This document shows positions 33,184 through 45,916 of a DNA stretch of 64,000 nt, piece by piece; the stretch's first letter is position 1, and every line of letters begins with the position of its first letter. Source of the DNA: Diplodia intermedia. Its lineage: Eukaryota; Ascomycota; Dothideomycetes; Botryosphaeriales; Botryosphaeriaceae. The notes under the pieces are model-generated. The model saw only the letters and a program-made list of their open reading frames with translations, was not told the DNA's origin and did not search any database. Made by a program: the position numbers and the translations under genes. The stretch is taken from positions 210,257 through 274,256 of the forward strand of contig JAKEKT010000047.1 of assembly GCA_021495925.1 (NCBI GenBank). Direction: 5' to 3'.

Positions 33184-35100
33184 ATGCCGTCGGCCGCCGA
33201 CCTTCCTTACCTGAGGGCCACCCTGCGCGTCGATGTATGTGCCCGCCTGTCATTGCCTGCGATTCTCTAACCAAGTCCTTCAAGAGCAAAGTAAGCACCG
33301 GTAATGAGCGAGGTGAGAGCATCCTTCGCCCTCGTCGCCGCTTCGTGCCTAACTCTGTAGCCCAATTTACCGCCCGGCTTTATGACGTCCAGTTCTACCC
33401 CTACACGCCGCCCGGCAAAGATCCTGTCTTTGCCGTTACCGGCGGCCAGCAGGTAGGTCTGCCTCTTGTCCCTGTCACCCGGATCTTGTCTAACCCCCAA
33501 GACATTCGTGTGCCGTCCATCGCTCGACAGGGACAATGCAATTGAGATTATTCGAGAGTTCAGAGATGAAGAAAAGGTAATTCCGATTCCTTCGTTTAGA
33601 GCACCTTCGCTGACACTGCTCAGGATCTGGAACTCAACAGCCTTGTGTGGTCTCGAGAAGTCGACAAGGACAACGGTGAGGGAGATCCTCTTATTTGCCT
33701 TGCGGGGAGCCCGTCATCCGTCATAAGGGTTCTCAATGTGCGCACTGGTAAGCTCACCAGGGTACGTGCTCTAACCAATCAATGGGAACGGACACCTACT
33801 GACCGCATCGCAGTGCCTGGCCGGCCATGGCGCTGTAAGCAATGCTGCCACACTCAACCAAGCCCTACTAACCTTGGTCAGGCTATCAATGACCTCGCCA
33901 TCTCCCCACTCTCGCCAGCTATATTAGCTTCGGCTTCCGAGGACCATTCTATCCGGATTTGGCACCTTGCTCCTGAGTATTCCAAGCAGCCCTGTCCAGT
34001 CATCTGCAGCGGGGCAGAAGGTCATCGTGATAGAGTGCTTTCAGTTGTACGAGATCTCCGTTATGCTTCGTGGTGCCCTTCACTGATCATAGTAGTCCTT
34101 TCATTCCTCGGGTAGGTATCTGATCTCAGGTGCTATGGACTCTGCTATCAAGATCGTGAGTAAATCCCGGTGCTCACACCGCCCTCGCTATTGACGTTAT
34201 TTCCAGTGGGTCGTGCCAGAGCTTCCAGACATGGATACCGGCACGGACAAAGTCAACATTATCCATTACCCACACTTCTCTACCACGGAAGTGCATTCGG
34301 ACATGGTAGATTGGTCAGTTCCCAGACTACGAAGAAGACACAATGCTCTGCACGTACTCATACATCGCAGCGTGCTCTTTTACGGCGATCTGGTGCTTTC
34401 GAGATCTGCCAAGGAAAACCAGATCCTTCTCTGGAAGATTGATGGCTTCAATAGCAACAGCCCTCCGCCGCCCTTGTCGACCGCAGGCCATAATGAAGCA
34501 TACGGAATCAACAACCCAGACGATAGCAGTGATGCCTACGGAAGTACGGCCTCGGCCTTCGGAAGGCGCTTTCAACGACTACTGTCATTCGACACGCCCA
34601 TGACACCACTATTCTACAACCGCTTCGGCCTTTTCCACATGCCGAACAAGCATCCCATTCTAGTGATGGGCAACGAGAGGAGTAGATTCATGTGGTGGGA
34701 CCTGCAACGGCTGGAGGAGGGAAGCGACGATGGCGTCAAGACCGAGATCACGTTCCGCGTCCCTAACAAGCGCAAGCGTACCGATCGCGACGGCTCAGGC
34801 GGCCGAGGCAGCCTACTATCCCGCGAAGAAAGCATTGCATCGAATGCATCAAGCGGGGTTGCTTCAACGGGCACAGGCTCGTCCTCGGGTCATTCCAACA
34901 ACTCCCACGAGGCAGACACAAAGGTTGCGGTCAAGAGGTCGTGGATTTCGGATCCATTCACGCCCGTTCCTTCGCACAAGAGTATCGTGATCCCCAAGAT
35001 GACGTTCTGCTCGAGACAGGTTGCCTGGAGCGTTGGCGGGGAGTGGGCGGTTGCAGTGGGAGACCATGGGATGGTCTGCTTATTTCGACGATGGGACTGA
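33184..35100 (+). CDS. EED: EED, WD40 subunit of Polycomb repressive complex 2
   Basis: EED (Drosophila ESC) scaffolds the H3K27 methyltransferase EZH2 and SUZ12 and binds H3K27me3. Ten exons: 33184-33234, 33276-33312, 33361-33452, 33502-33576, 33624-33761, 33814-33834, 33882-34046, 34096-34155, 34207-34313, 34371-35100; 491 residues. Diagnostic blocks in order are SFKSK, LYDVQFYPY, LAGSPSSVIRVLNVRTGKL, GHGAAINDLAISP, SASEDHSIRIWHL, EGHRDRVLSVSFH, YLISGAMDSAIKIW, IHYPHFSTTEVHSDMVDCV, FYGDLVLSRSAKENQILLWK and the final WD blade ending HGMVCLFRRWD. These match metazoan EED block by block. An insert of about 70 residues, Ser/Gly/Lys-rich with a KRKRTDRD basic patch, lies at about 34,756-34,965. 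Exon 2 may instead end at 33,300 (donor GTAATG); both keep the frame. Exon 6 is only 21 nt. Confidence 0.92.
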
Positions 35101-38100
35101 GCTCGGGGGGTTCATGGAGAAAGTTCGGGATGGCAGGTGAAGCAGGCTGGATGCGCATCAACCAAGCGGGGAAAGCAGTCAAGTGCGAAGGAGGCTTGCA
35201 GAAAGTCCCAAGGACTGGGCCTGGATGAAGGGGCATTGCGATGTTCGCCACCGAGTTCCCTTCCCAGCTGAATTGAGTCGGCATCACTTCCTCTTTTGGG
35301 TTGCTGCAGGCGATCATCGCCGGCACGCGCGCATGTGAGCAGTCTCTTTTACACTTTTCTTTTTCCTCTACCTCGTCAACTCTGAAATGCCCTGGAAGCT
35401 CGCGCTGCAGCAAGGCAGTGCCCTTGCACGCGTTGACAGTGCCGATTGTTCTCGGCTTCCCGGAAGGCGTCAGCGGCAATGGCGGGCGGAGCTGAACCTC
35501 GGTCGTAAAGCCAATTACTGCAATGCCAATACAGCTTGCCATGGTGTCGCTATCCGACGATCGGATCCCCGGCCTCGCTTCCTTCTTCACCATTTGGCAG
35601 CCTCTTGATGATTGATCTTCATCAGCGGGCTTTCGTGGAACATCATTCATTCAGTGACAGTCTCGTCTCCAAAGCGTGTCATGTCCTCGGAGCTATTCCC
35701 AATATAACAAAGCTAATGCTGGACTTCGTATTGCAGCACAAGTGGGGTATTTCTTCGGACGATTTCATCTTAATTTGCAGCTCCTCTTCGGTCGCTCGAT
35801 TTGAACGACACACGGTTGCACGAGGGTGGAGCTTGAAACACCCATGGGGACGTTGATGTGCGACAGTATCGACAGCGGAAATGTCTGAACAGAAGCTTCA
35901 ACCGCCCGAGGGTGTTGCAATACTACTTAAGCGAGCCGGCATTGTACATACACTCTTACCCAAAGCAGTGACTCATGACAATGAGCGGGGCGAAACAGCT
36001 TTTTCATTCGTCAACGGGCGGGGTACTTTGTACGACGTGTGGTTGGAGGCGATCGTCGATTTCCTGCGTTCTTGTGGCACCTTGTACAGACACGCTGCTC
36101 ACGGCGGGAAGACATGCCTCGTTTCGAGAATCTTTGCGTGTCGAGCGTGTCTCCGTGGCGTTTTGTGTTGGGTGAAGGCTGCATCCTCCGGCCCGTACCT
36201 GTTCCAATTCCTCTACTCTTGCTGCCCGCCGAGGCTCGACCTGCGCCGCCATTCTGCCTCAAGGCCAGTCGAATCTCGAATCCTCCTTCTCTCTTCCCTT
36301 CTCCCTTCCCCCTTCCCCACAGTACTAGCTCTCCTCTTGACACTGCGGCCCCCGCCCGCTGTATCACACGCTTCGGCTTACCCAAAGCGCCAGCCTCTGC
36401 ACGTACGTGCAACCCTGATCCATCCCGCCATCTCGGGCTACCAGTCTATGCCTCCTTCTCCGCTGCCAGCGGCACCTCCTCTATTCCTGCCGGTGTGCCA
36501 CGGTAACACCAGTTGCCATCCTCCCACCACCCCGTCTCTGCGTCTCCGCCGTCTTTCCCCGCAGTATGGAACGCTACCGACCGTTTTCGGTTACTATTTC
36601 TTTGCAATGCACTACACGGCCCGCCAGCAACCGCCGCAACGGTCTGTACGTTCGTGCTACGCCGCGACAACGGTGCGGTCGAGGACACGGCAACACATAG
36701 AGGTCACATCCGTATCCCCTTGTTTTCCAGCTTGCACAATGCGTATCTTGCAACCGTTGGGCCTGGCCATTCCATGTCCATCCTGAGTGAGCGCACAGGA
36801 CCAGAATAGAAAAAGGAGCGCCTGGTAGAGAAGCATCGTGTCGTCTCTCTGTTGCTGCTGTTTGCACGCCCCCTGCCTTCCAACATTGCCGCTCCATGGC
36901 ATGCAAAAGCCATGCTGCTCTCTGACGGAAAGGATCCTCCAGCTCTTGACCACTCGTTCACCTTCTTGGGTACCATCGCCGGACAAGTGTATGATCGACC
37001 CGCTCCGGTATTGCAGCAGGATCGGGAAATCGAGGCTATGCCATGTCGACATACTGACCGCACCGGGCTCATAGTACGGTAGCGTGAACGGCAATGTCGG
37101 CTGGTGCAACGGCGTACAACCCAGCTTTCTAGCGAAAGACGGCCATCATCGGCGCGGCAGCCGACTGGACTGGTTTTCCTTCAGGCGCAAACTTTACCTC
37201 TTCTGCAACGATTGACGCTTCTTAACTTGTCGAATGTGATCTGTGAAAGCATCGACCGATATTTTGGACAACTGGGTGAATGCGACGAGGCAACTGGGAA
37301 GTACGTACAATAAGGCAATCGCTGAGTAATTCCCAGCCGCAGAGGGACAAAAAGCAAAATCTGACAGTCGCCAATGATCAGCACCTCCGGCGCTCCCTCC
37401 GCCTCCGCCGCAGCGACAATCGTTCTGGCCAGACCGCTCGGGATCAGCGAGTAACGACGCGGGAAACGTCACAGAGGGAGAAGGGGAAAACGCCATCTAC
37501 GCAATTCGCTTATCAGAATGTCTCTGGATAATCAAGTGCAATAGGAACGTTCTCTGGACAGGCCGGCTCGCACGGCACGAATCTAGTCTAGAGGTGCCGC
37601 TGAAGGCGCAGCAGCATCCACGAGACTTGAGTAGGTATAGAGCAACGAACGATGCAAAGGGCTACCATCAGTGGGGGCCAGCACCCACAAATATGCAGCC
37701 AATCGGGGAATTGTACTTTTTTTTCACGTGGGAAAGGTCCTTCCCTGTTCGGTCGCGTGGGATAGCTAGAAGCGAAGAGGATTCCGGGCCTGTGAGAGAA
37801 GATGACGTCTCCGATGCCCCCTTGTCCCCAATTTGCTTTTCCACCAGTGTCTAAATAAAGGCTTGATTGCATGGCGATTCCGGAGGATTGCATGTCAATA
37901 CGGGCCAGGTAATTTTTCCCGTTCCACCTACACGTCGATTTGCTACTTGCTTGGCTTGCTGAATCACACGCATAGTATCTGCGCATGAATGCGATGCACT
38001 CTGCGCTGCACTGCGCTGCGGGAACAACGGAACGCGGCAGTCAACCTGCTGTTGCACAGTGCGTGCTGGGTTGTACAATATGTACAGTAGATATGGTACA

Positions 38101-39561
38101 CATGCGGTCAAGTGGGCACTCCTGTGGGTGCAGAAGAATTGCTCAGATTTTTGCAACTATCCTCTGCTTCCGCGTCGATAGGTATGTGACCGGTATCAGA
38201 TCAAGATAAGCGCAGATTACGAGCGTCGATTCCATCAGCTAGCTTCGCTGCTGAAGCTGCTACTATGGTGTGACCAGCAATGCTGTAGATTGTTTCTGGT
38301 CGTTGGAAGAGGTATTACCGCCATTCGATGTAAGGGATCTGAAGGCATTGTAAGGGTGTCTTATGTTCTGGATGCAAGGTAGTGCGCGCTGTGGCAACGT
38401 TTGATCAGCGAGCTGAGGAGGACCCGGTACAGAAAAGACAACGCACCCAGCCGCCTCATCTCCAGATCGTCCCCAATCTCGTGATCTCCCAAGCAGGCCC
38501 CAAAAATAATTACATGAGGATGATGAGGAGGAACAGCCAAGGAAGAAGCACCACTCCATACAATCCCGGTAATCCCCACATCTCCGGACCTCCGTCCGCT
38601 TCCCAATGACAATCACCAGCTCCCACGAACCCCTGCAACGGCCCATCTCCCCACATGCACTCTCGCCTACCACAGACAACCGCCGTTGTTTTGCCTGCCC
38701 GCCTCCCGTCCGTCGGGCAGCAGCGGTCGTTTAACCACCGACCAACCAGCCACCCATCAAGGCAAATGATTCCGCCGGCTGCAACAACGCAGGGGCAAAC
38801 CACAAAAAGTAACGCTGTTCCCGTCTTCCCGTCCTCCCGCCAGCCCGGTTGGCGGTCGGAACACAAAGCCACACAAACTAGCTATTACCTTGCAACCGTC
38901 GATGCCATACTCGACAACAATTCGAATTGAACATCAAATATCCTCACCCCGTGTCGAGATTCAAAGAACTCAATTGACAGTGCCTTTGAAGAGCGCCTGC
39001 CCCTGCAATCCCATTTACGAAACGCAATTCGCATAGCAAGGACATCCCTGTTCAGCCATCAGTCGGGCTCTTCCCGTGTCCAGCTAACTCCACCATTGGG
39101 CATCGTCCAAAAAAGTAATCCGAGCCACTTCCGTACCTCCAAAGAACCGAGCGTCATCACAATGCACGCGTGAATCCTGTTAAGCAATGAAGAGCAAGCG
39201 ATAGCTATTGTCGTCTCCCTCAGGAGACAGGCTGATCTGGTATTTCTCGGTTGTGAAGAGAGGGAAAAAAAATGGATATGTGGAGGTACCTTAAAGAAAC
39301 ATGTGCTCACACTTTTCCTTTCGCTGTACGCAAGCAAGAAGCACAATTGCTTCGGTACCTAAAACTTCAAAAGGAGAGGGGGGAAAAGGAAAGAATCGAG
39401 AATTGACCAGCCTTTTTCAGCTGGTTATTTTCGTTATATTACCGGAGGTAGTGAAAAAAAAAATCATCAGCTCATAAGCTTTCCAGCTTGCGCTTTTCGT
39501 ATCCTCGCACAATCAGCTCCATTCGTACAGGCGCATTGCAATGCGCAATGTGTCCGCCACG
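35101..39561. other. 4.5-kb convergent intergenic region, no gene recognised
   Basis: Lies between the 3' ends of EED and the PAS gene. Frames of up to 301 codons (35,881-36,786) exist but their translations are rich in Pro, Ser, Leu, Cys and Arg without motifs and there is no flanking frame continuation. 36,290-36,340 is a pyrimidine-rich CTT/CCC stretch. I see no tRNA, repeat array or transposon. Confidence 0.5.
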
Positions 39562-41207
39562 CTAAGCGCCAAAGCGCTTCCCATCAAGGCCTGGGTCGCC
39601 AAAAGGGTCCCTGGTAATGCCGCTCATCGAGCTTCCACTGCTTCCGCTATCAGCTCTGATAGCGTCTCCATGACCATTGCCATGGGGACTCCAGATAGGG
39701 AACCCGTCCGGCGGCTGAGAGTCGCCCATGGGTTTTCCACGAGAGTAGTCGGTAAGGCTGCCGTTGATACCCGTCAAGGCCCACGCAAAAACCGCAACAT
39801 CGCGGATGCTCTGCATGAAGTCATTTGCAGTGGGACCTCCATGAGCCCAAAAGCCGTCGGGGCCCCCTCCTGCGGCAGGCTGCTGCGGCGGGCCCATGAG
39901 ACCCATTCGCGCAGCATTGGCGTATGCGTTGGGAAGGGGAGGTAGGAATACAGGCTCGGGGGCCCAAGGGGCGGCGAAGATGCCGTTGGCATAAGCAGGC
40001 TGGTCGGCACGAGGAGGCTGTGCGGAAGGTGGCATTATAGGGCGAGCACGACGCAGACAAACAACAAGTCCATCTGAAGTGCAAGAGACGACAGCCTCGA
40101 GTTCGATCAGATTTTCATGACCATTGGTAGATGGTGAAGTCGGTGCTCGAGACGAGGCGTATGATCGAGGGAGAGGACCTTCGTTAGACCTACGAGCACT
40201 GCTGTCGTTTGAAAAGGTGCGTCCCTCGTCATTAGAGGTGCTTGGGTTGTCGGTGTCCACGCCCGAGCTGCTCGCGGAGTTATCAGTAACGAGAGCTGGA
40301 GTCCCAACGTTGTCCTCTCCAACATCAACACCACCCTCATCCTCGTCTTCGGTGACATCCGTCATGGGCTCGTCGGTGCCGTCATCGTCCGATGCGCTCA
40401 GCGCATCGTGGTTCGGACGAATACGGGGATCGCGGAAATGGAAGCGGAGATATGCGATGGAGTCATTGCCCTTGGCTGTCTCCAGCACTCGAACAGCATC
40501 CTGCAAGCAGTTTTCCTGAATGCAGTAGTAGAAGCTCTTGCCTTTCATCTCCTCGGAGGGGATTCCGATGACCTGCTCAATACCACTGGTGGCATACATG
40601 ACAGTCAAAGTTCGGGTGAAGCGATTGAGGAAAAGAGCGGCACGCGGCTCGTGGGTCTGCTGCTTGGGACCAAGATTGAACTTGGCCGACAAGTGGGACA
40701 ACATGTGGTACCTCGGGTCCTTTGGCGAGGATGAGAACAGTTTGCGGACAATTGGCGCCTCGACCGCGCGCTCTGAGGACGGGGGTCAGTACAGTTTGGG
40801 TGGTGCGGGATGAGGGTTTCGCACTTTGGCTCGTCATGCCCCGGCGGTAGATACTGGTGCAGCACACCATCACGTCGTAGACGACGGAGAAACAGCACTC
40901 GCAGCCGACCCAGGCACCATCACGGTTCCTGATCTGGCAATAAGCCAAAACGGCAGCTTTGTCAAGTTTGACGCCACGGCTGTGGAAGTCCTTCGCAAAG
41001 GGAATTTCTTCCGGGTGGAAAAAGTCCCAGCATGACTTGCCGACAACCTCATCGGGAGTGTGTCCGAGGATATCGACGATGGAGTCAGAGGAGTAAAGAA
41101 CGCGGGCCTCGCGGGTGAGGTCTGTGAGGTGGAGGGGTCAGCTTCGAGTCCAATTCTGGCGCTGGGGGGAGACGCTCACCATGAATGGTGATGAAGGTGG
41201 TCTCCAT
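39562..41207 (-). CDS. PAS-domain protein, white-collar-like N-terminal half without zinc finger
   Basis: Three exons on the minus strand, 41207-41180, 41121-40825 and 40772-39562, give 511 residues. A first PAS domain spans about residues 1-110: METTFITIHDLTREARVLY, SSDSIVDILGHTPDEVVGKS, CWDFFHPEEIPFAKDFH and AYCQIRNRDGAWVGCECCFSVVYDVMVC. It lacks the GRNCRFLQ-type cysteine motif of LOV photosensors. A second PAS-like unit is at about 155-225: RTLTVMYATSGIEQVIGIPSEEMKGKSFYYC, with FRDPRIRP at its end. The rest is Ser/Thr/Asp-rich and disordered, with a late helix NDFMQSIRDVAVFAWALTGING. No GATA zinc finger is encoded, unlike WC-1 or CGPB-type regulators. A role in sensing or transcription control through PAS dimerisation is an inference. 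Residues at 39,562 end the frame normally. Confidence 0.82.
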
Positions 41208-44200
41208 GAGTGCGGATGCTCGTGACGGTGGTCGAGAATGGCGAAAGCTGATTGGTGGCGGGGTCGGGCAGGCGGAAGACAATCACTCTCTCCGAATCAA
41301 TGGGGCAATGCCTAATAGCAGCCAGCGGACCCGGAAGGCCTGGGTGATTCGGAGTGTGACTAGGGCGTCGCACTCTGCTCAGGCTGTGAAGATGAGTGAA
41401 TCCAGAGGGTGGGCTCAGCACAATGCTGGTGGGAGGCGAAATAAATGGCAATCCCGGGAGGCAGGCGGCAATACGCAATGGCTTGACAGGTGCGGAGAAG
41501 GTCAATGGGGCGATACGGAGCTTGCTCAAGCGGGGTGAGCCGTGTCAAGGCGGCAGAGGTGTGGAGCTGGCTTGGGCGCGGTGGACAGTATAGAAGTGGC
41601 AGCTGCGAGCGAGCAGGCCGGGGCTAGCAGAAAGCTAGCTGCGGGCAGGCGGTGAGAAAGAGAAGACTGTGCGAGGCGTTGCAAGTGAGAACGGAGCGTT
41701 GGGCGTTGGCGGGACTATATTTCAGCGGGGGAAGGCGCAGATGGAGCGTCATCGGGACAAAACAGCAAGAGACAAGCTAGGATGCCGCACCATCAGCAGC
41801 TACCTCCGCGGGCCAGGGTCTCGCGTAACCGCGCACATGCGCGAGGGCGGCCGTGGGTATCGCAGCAATCGGGACGGTGCGCAGCCGGCCTGAGCCTGCG
41901 CGACAGACCCGCATGCAGCTGAAGAGGTGTCGCGGTGTGCAGCGTGAAGCGAGACAGGGCTGCCGTGCCCGCTGCCCGGTGCCGATCCTGCGATGCCCCC
42001 GACACGTGCGACCGTGCAAACGACAGCGCCCCCGTCCGCGTGGGGCGTGCCTGACTGCCTGAGGTGCCTGCCGCGCCCCACGACGCCAGCTGCTCGCAGG
42101 ACGCATGTCCGGTCGCGCCGGGGCCAGCCTCATGGACGTCGCTGCGCAGGCCCCAACAACCAAACCTAGGTGCGTAGTAAGGGCCTGGTGTCAACGCTCA
42201 CTCCTGCGTGTACCTGATCTTCGCGTGCGCTGCGTCATCTCTGGCTCATGCCTCGCTACATGCTGGCTCGCATCATTAGGTCTAGGTGGCCGACGGCTCG
42301 CGGAAGTCGCCAGCGTCGGTGCGCGCTGATTGGCCCGCCTCAAGCCCCGGCTCAGAGCAGGCCGGGGGCCCAGCAGCGCAGCGCTCAGAGGCCAGAAATC
42401 TCGATTGCCAGGGATGGCGCGGGCCCCGGCCGCCTCCGTCACTGCTTCTTTAAGCCTCACAAATCCCGATCTCCAGACCCTCGCTCCAGGACCTCGAGAT
42501 CAGAGACCTCCCATACGTCCTTCACCAACGCTCCGCCCCATATTCTCACCCTACCGCCCTCGCAACCGGCGCAACACGGTCGCTGCGACGGCCTACACGC
42601 GTCAGGCTCCTTGGTTTTCCAATTTCCGCCCGTCTTGCAGCGTCATCCGGGGTTCGGGCGCCCCACAAGCCCAGCTTCGCCGCGGGTTTTCGGTGCGCAT
42701 CAGTCCATGGCGTGCCAACTGCTGCGAGACCAGGGCCGCGGCGCACCGCAGCATGCATTGCCGTGTGCTCGGCGGGCCTGGATCCGTGAGGCGTCGCGGC
42801 ATGAGGCTTCGTTTGTGGTAAGAAGGCCTGTATATCGCGGCGAGCATGTAGCTGACTGCCTTGGATAGATGTCTCGACGCACCGTGTGACCCACATCGCC
42901 TGTCTTCCCGCTTCCGCGCCCGTGCCCTGCATCTGCTCCCCAGGCCTTGAGTGGCCCTTCCGGACATGCTGCGTTAGAGCTGCCGCTCTCCCGCTTCTTC
43001 AACGGCGCCGGGAGCCCTGCCGCCCCCCTGAACGCATGGCATCCCTTGATGGCAACCCCCGTAGAGAGAATCAGAGCATTTGCGCCTGCAGACGCCGGAC
43101 CAGCATCAGGGCCCTATTCCCGGCCAAGCAGTGGCAACCCAAGCCTTGCCCGCAACGAATATCGTAATCCCGTGGCCGGACACAACGTTGAAACCCGAGG
43201 ATCCCTCCTCCGCTGCGAGGCCCATGCCCTTCCGCTCGCCTCGCGGCGGTGTAAGCACGCGCTCCCGGGCTCAACGGCGGCACAACGGCTTCTGCCGGAG
43301 CTATCATGCTGTTTGGGAAGGCATTGGTCAGGGAGCGAGCCTTGAGGTGAAGTCGGCGGCTTAAGCGGCGGATCACGTAAAGTTGCTTTTGCATGCTGCA
43401 CGACCCCAGGATACTCCCGCGCGGCGCCCAACCGACTGTCCGCGCGTGCATGTTTGATCCGGCTCCATGGTCCGTCCTATCCACGCCTCATACGGCACAC
43501 GTGAGCTGCACTCCACCGCCAGGTAGCTCCAACGGCCACTTAACCCTTGTTGAAACCATGCATCCTGCAGTGGGTTACTGATCCAACCCTCTGAGAGCTC
43601 GCCATTGGTCCAGGAGCTACAGACATGCGGGAGAGCCATGGCCAACCTCTGACGCAGTGTGCTCAAGGCATCCACTTTTCTGTGCTTGACCTATCACACC
43701 TTGCGCCAAATGGCTGGCAAGCGCCTCTAATGGTTGCATTCGGGAGATCATCCCGTGCTCCGTTACCTGCACCCGAAAGCTCGGCGGTGATGCCTCACGA
43801 GAGAAGGTACCGCCGTGCGGGGTTTCAAACAGTTGAATGCTGATCCGTGCGAGAACATCCCGCACCAGACTAGACACCATCACCGGTGATTGGCAGGCAG
43901 CTTGCCCCAGGATTCTTGCGGATTGCCGAGTCACCTTTTTGCACACGGCCCGAATTCGCCTCTTGCAGACACGGTGGTATCGGAAAGAAGGCAACTAGGC
44001 AGACGAAAAGATCAGCGGATCGTACGAGGCCATCAGCGGTGTTGAGAAGACGGTCATACCAGGTAATCTTTCTCAAGGAGTTATGCGTCATGAGTTGCAG
44101 CCGCCACCCAGAAAACCTTACGTTCGAGCAACATGTCTCCGGAGATGGCCCTTCTCCCCACCGACGTAGCCGATGGACTGTTTTCCTGGGCCGATCAGCA

Positions 44201-45916
44201 TCAGCCACAGTTTGCGTCAGCAGCAGGGACTGATGATCACCACGTGGAGAGCCACTGCTGTCGTTTGTCAAACGTCGCCACCTCAAACTCCGACCCGAGT
44301 GAACAGAAGCTTTCCGCCTCACAGGAAAGCCTTCCCGGCACTGTGGTTCACCATGTGACCTGTGATCGCTGTTTTCCTTAAGATGCTATTCCATCCTCAA
44401 CCCATGCATTTGCCTCAATTGCAGATGGAAAGTCAGCCATGACGCAAGATATTTCCCCTTAGCTTTCTTCCGTATGGCGCACGAGGTCCTCTAGGCTGTA
44501 CCTCTGACCGTGCTCACGTCACACCCAAAAAAAGAAATGCATGCTACAACGTGGGTTGAAAAAGAGTTGAGCCACTCACATCTGTCTTGCAGGAGTTTCC
44601 CCCCTGCTTACATGAGGATTTGGGATCCCTAGCTGAACGTATTTGTACAAGCCTTGGGGCTTGCCTCTGCGTTCGGATGTCTGCTTTCACTATACATTAT
44701 GAAGAGTGTAGCGCCATCCGTGATGCCAGCTCCTCGACTGCGAGATGCCTGACAAGCATTTTACTTTTTTCTACTAAAATCGCTTACAATCTTGTCACCC
44801 AAAGCAGGTCTTTCCCCTTGTTGCACAGGAGCTTTGCAGCACTTTGCCATCGGAATTGTCGCCTCGCGCTCGATTCTCGGCGATCAGACGTGATAGGCAG
44901 ATCCCTGCATTTTGGGCAGGGGAGCAGGCATCGTATCACAAAAATACGCAGCTCCGTCATGAGCGGTCTGAAGCAACCGGAAATGCTGCAACATCCTGCC
45001 CGCGACGATAGGCACGGCACCGGCCGTCTTTGTCGATGAGTGAATGACCATATTCGCCACCCTTCCCGCTGGTAAGGCGTTCACCCGATTTCAACCCGCG
45101 TCCCGGACGCGTCCATGACGCCACCAACTTGGCATACAGGGCGTCATGTCAGCCGCTGTGCCACCTACCTGGTGATGGTCCAGAAGTGAACGAGGAACAA
45201 GCGTGCAAGATCGATGCATCGGGTTCAACTCACTTTTCTGGTCCTCCCCCCCTTAATAACTGCTACACCTCAATGTAAATGTAGGCTTCAAGATTGCATA
45301 AGGACAATTAGACCCTTTTTTTTCGACTACTCAAGTAAGTAGGCTACATATCTGGCGGGCAACTTCTGAAAGGCCACTTTTTTGCGGCCTCAGCGGAAGT
45401 TGTTCCGGCAGGTCGGCCAAGAGTTGGATGCCGGTATGCAGAGCTCTGACGATATCACAGCTCATCTCAGTGGCTGCTGCTCAATCGAAGGGCAAGACGT
45501 AAACCAGTTCACAGGCGCACTTTTCCCTCGAGCACCGAACATATTACAACGCCACGTAGAGTCTCGGGTCTCGTGTCTCGCGGTGCAGTAGCTGCGATGC
45601 GGGAAGGCAGCATTTCAATCGAAGGGTTAGTCACGACGTCGAACGTGTGCCTTCCACGGCACCGTTTACCACCAATGCCAAGGGCACACGATGTAATCCA
45701 ATGTTACTGTGGCAGATAAGGGCAGGAGCATCCTCGGGCAGAAGCATTTTGGACATGAAGCGAACATTTTCGTAATATCTTAAAGACTCAAAGCCTGGAA
45801 TGTATGGTTACAGAACTAAGCGCTGATTGCGCGAGGTTCCGTTTAGTGCCTTGAGGGGGCCGTTTTCCAGCAGGGCTTAGTGTGTGTGCAAAACCCAGGC
45901 TCAGTCAGCGGCGCGC
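41208..45916. other. 4.7-kb region without recognised gene, up to the isochore boundary
   Basis: Upstream of the PAS gene, probably holding its promoter and long leader in the first kilobase. Further right the sequence is C/G-rich to about 43.3 kb, then gradually more AT-rich. Frames of 60-206 codons exist on both strands without motifs. No RIP signature is seen before about 45,916. Confidence 0.5.

Noticed and set aside
34958..35650. 230-codon minus-strand frame overlapping the end of EED
   Set aside because: Half of it is antisense to the conserved last exon of EED; the remainder has no recognisable features.
35881..36786. 301-codon open frame on the plus strand
   Set aside because: Pro/Leu/Ser/Arg-rich translation of pyrimidine-rich DNA without domain motifs; no splice partners give a family match.
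42248..42868. 206-codon plus-strand frame in the GC-rich region upstream of the PAS gene
   Set aside because: Arg/Pro/Ser-rich translation, no motif, overlapping equally long frames on both strands.
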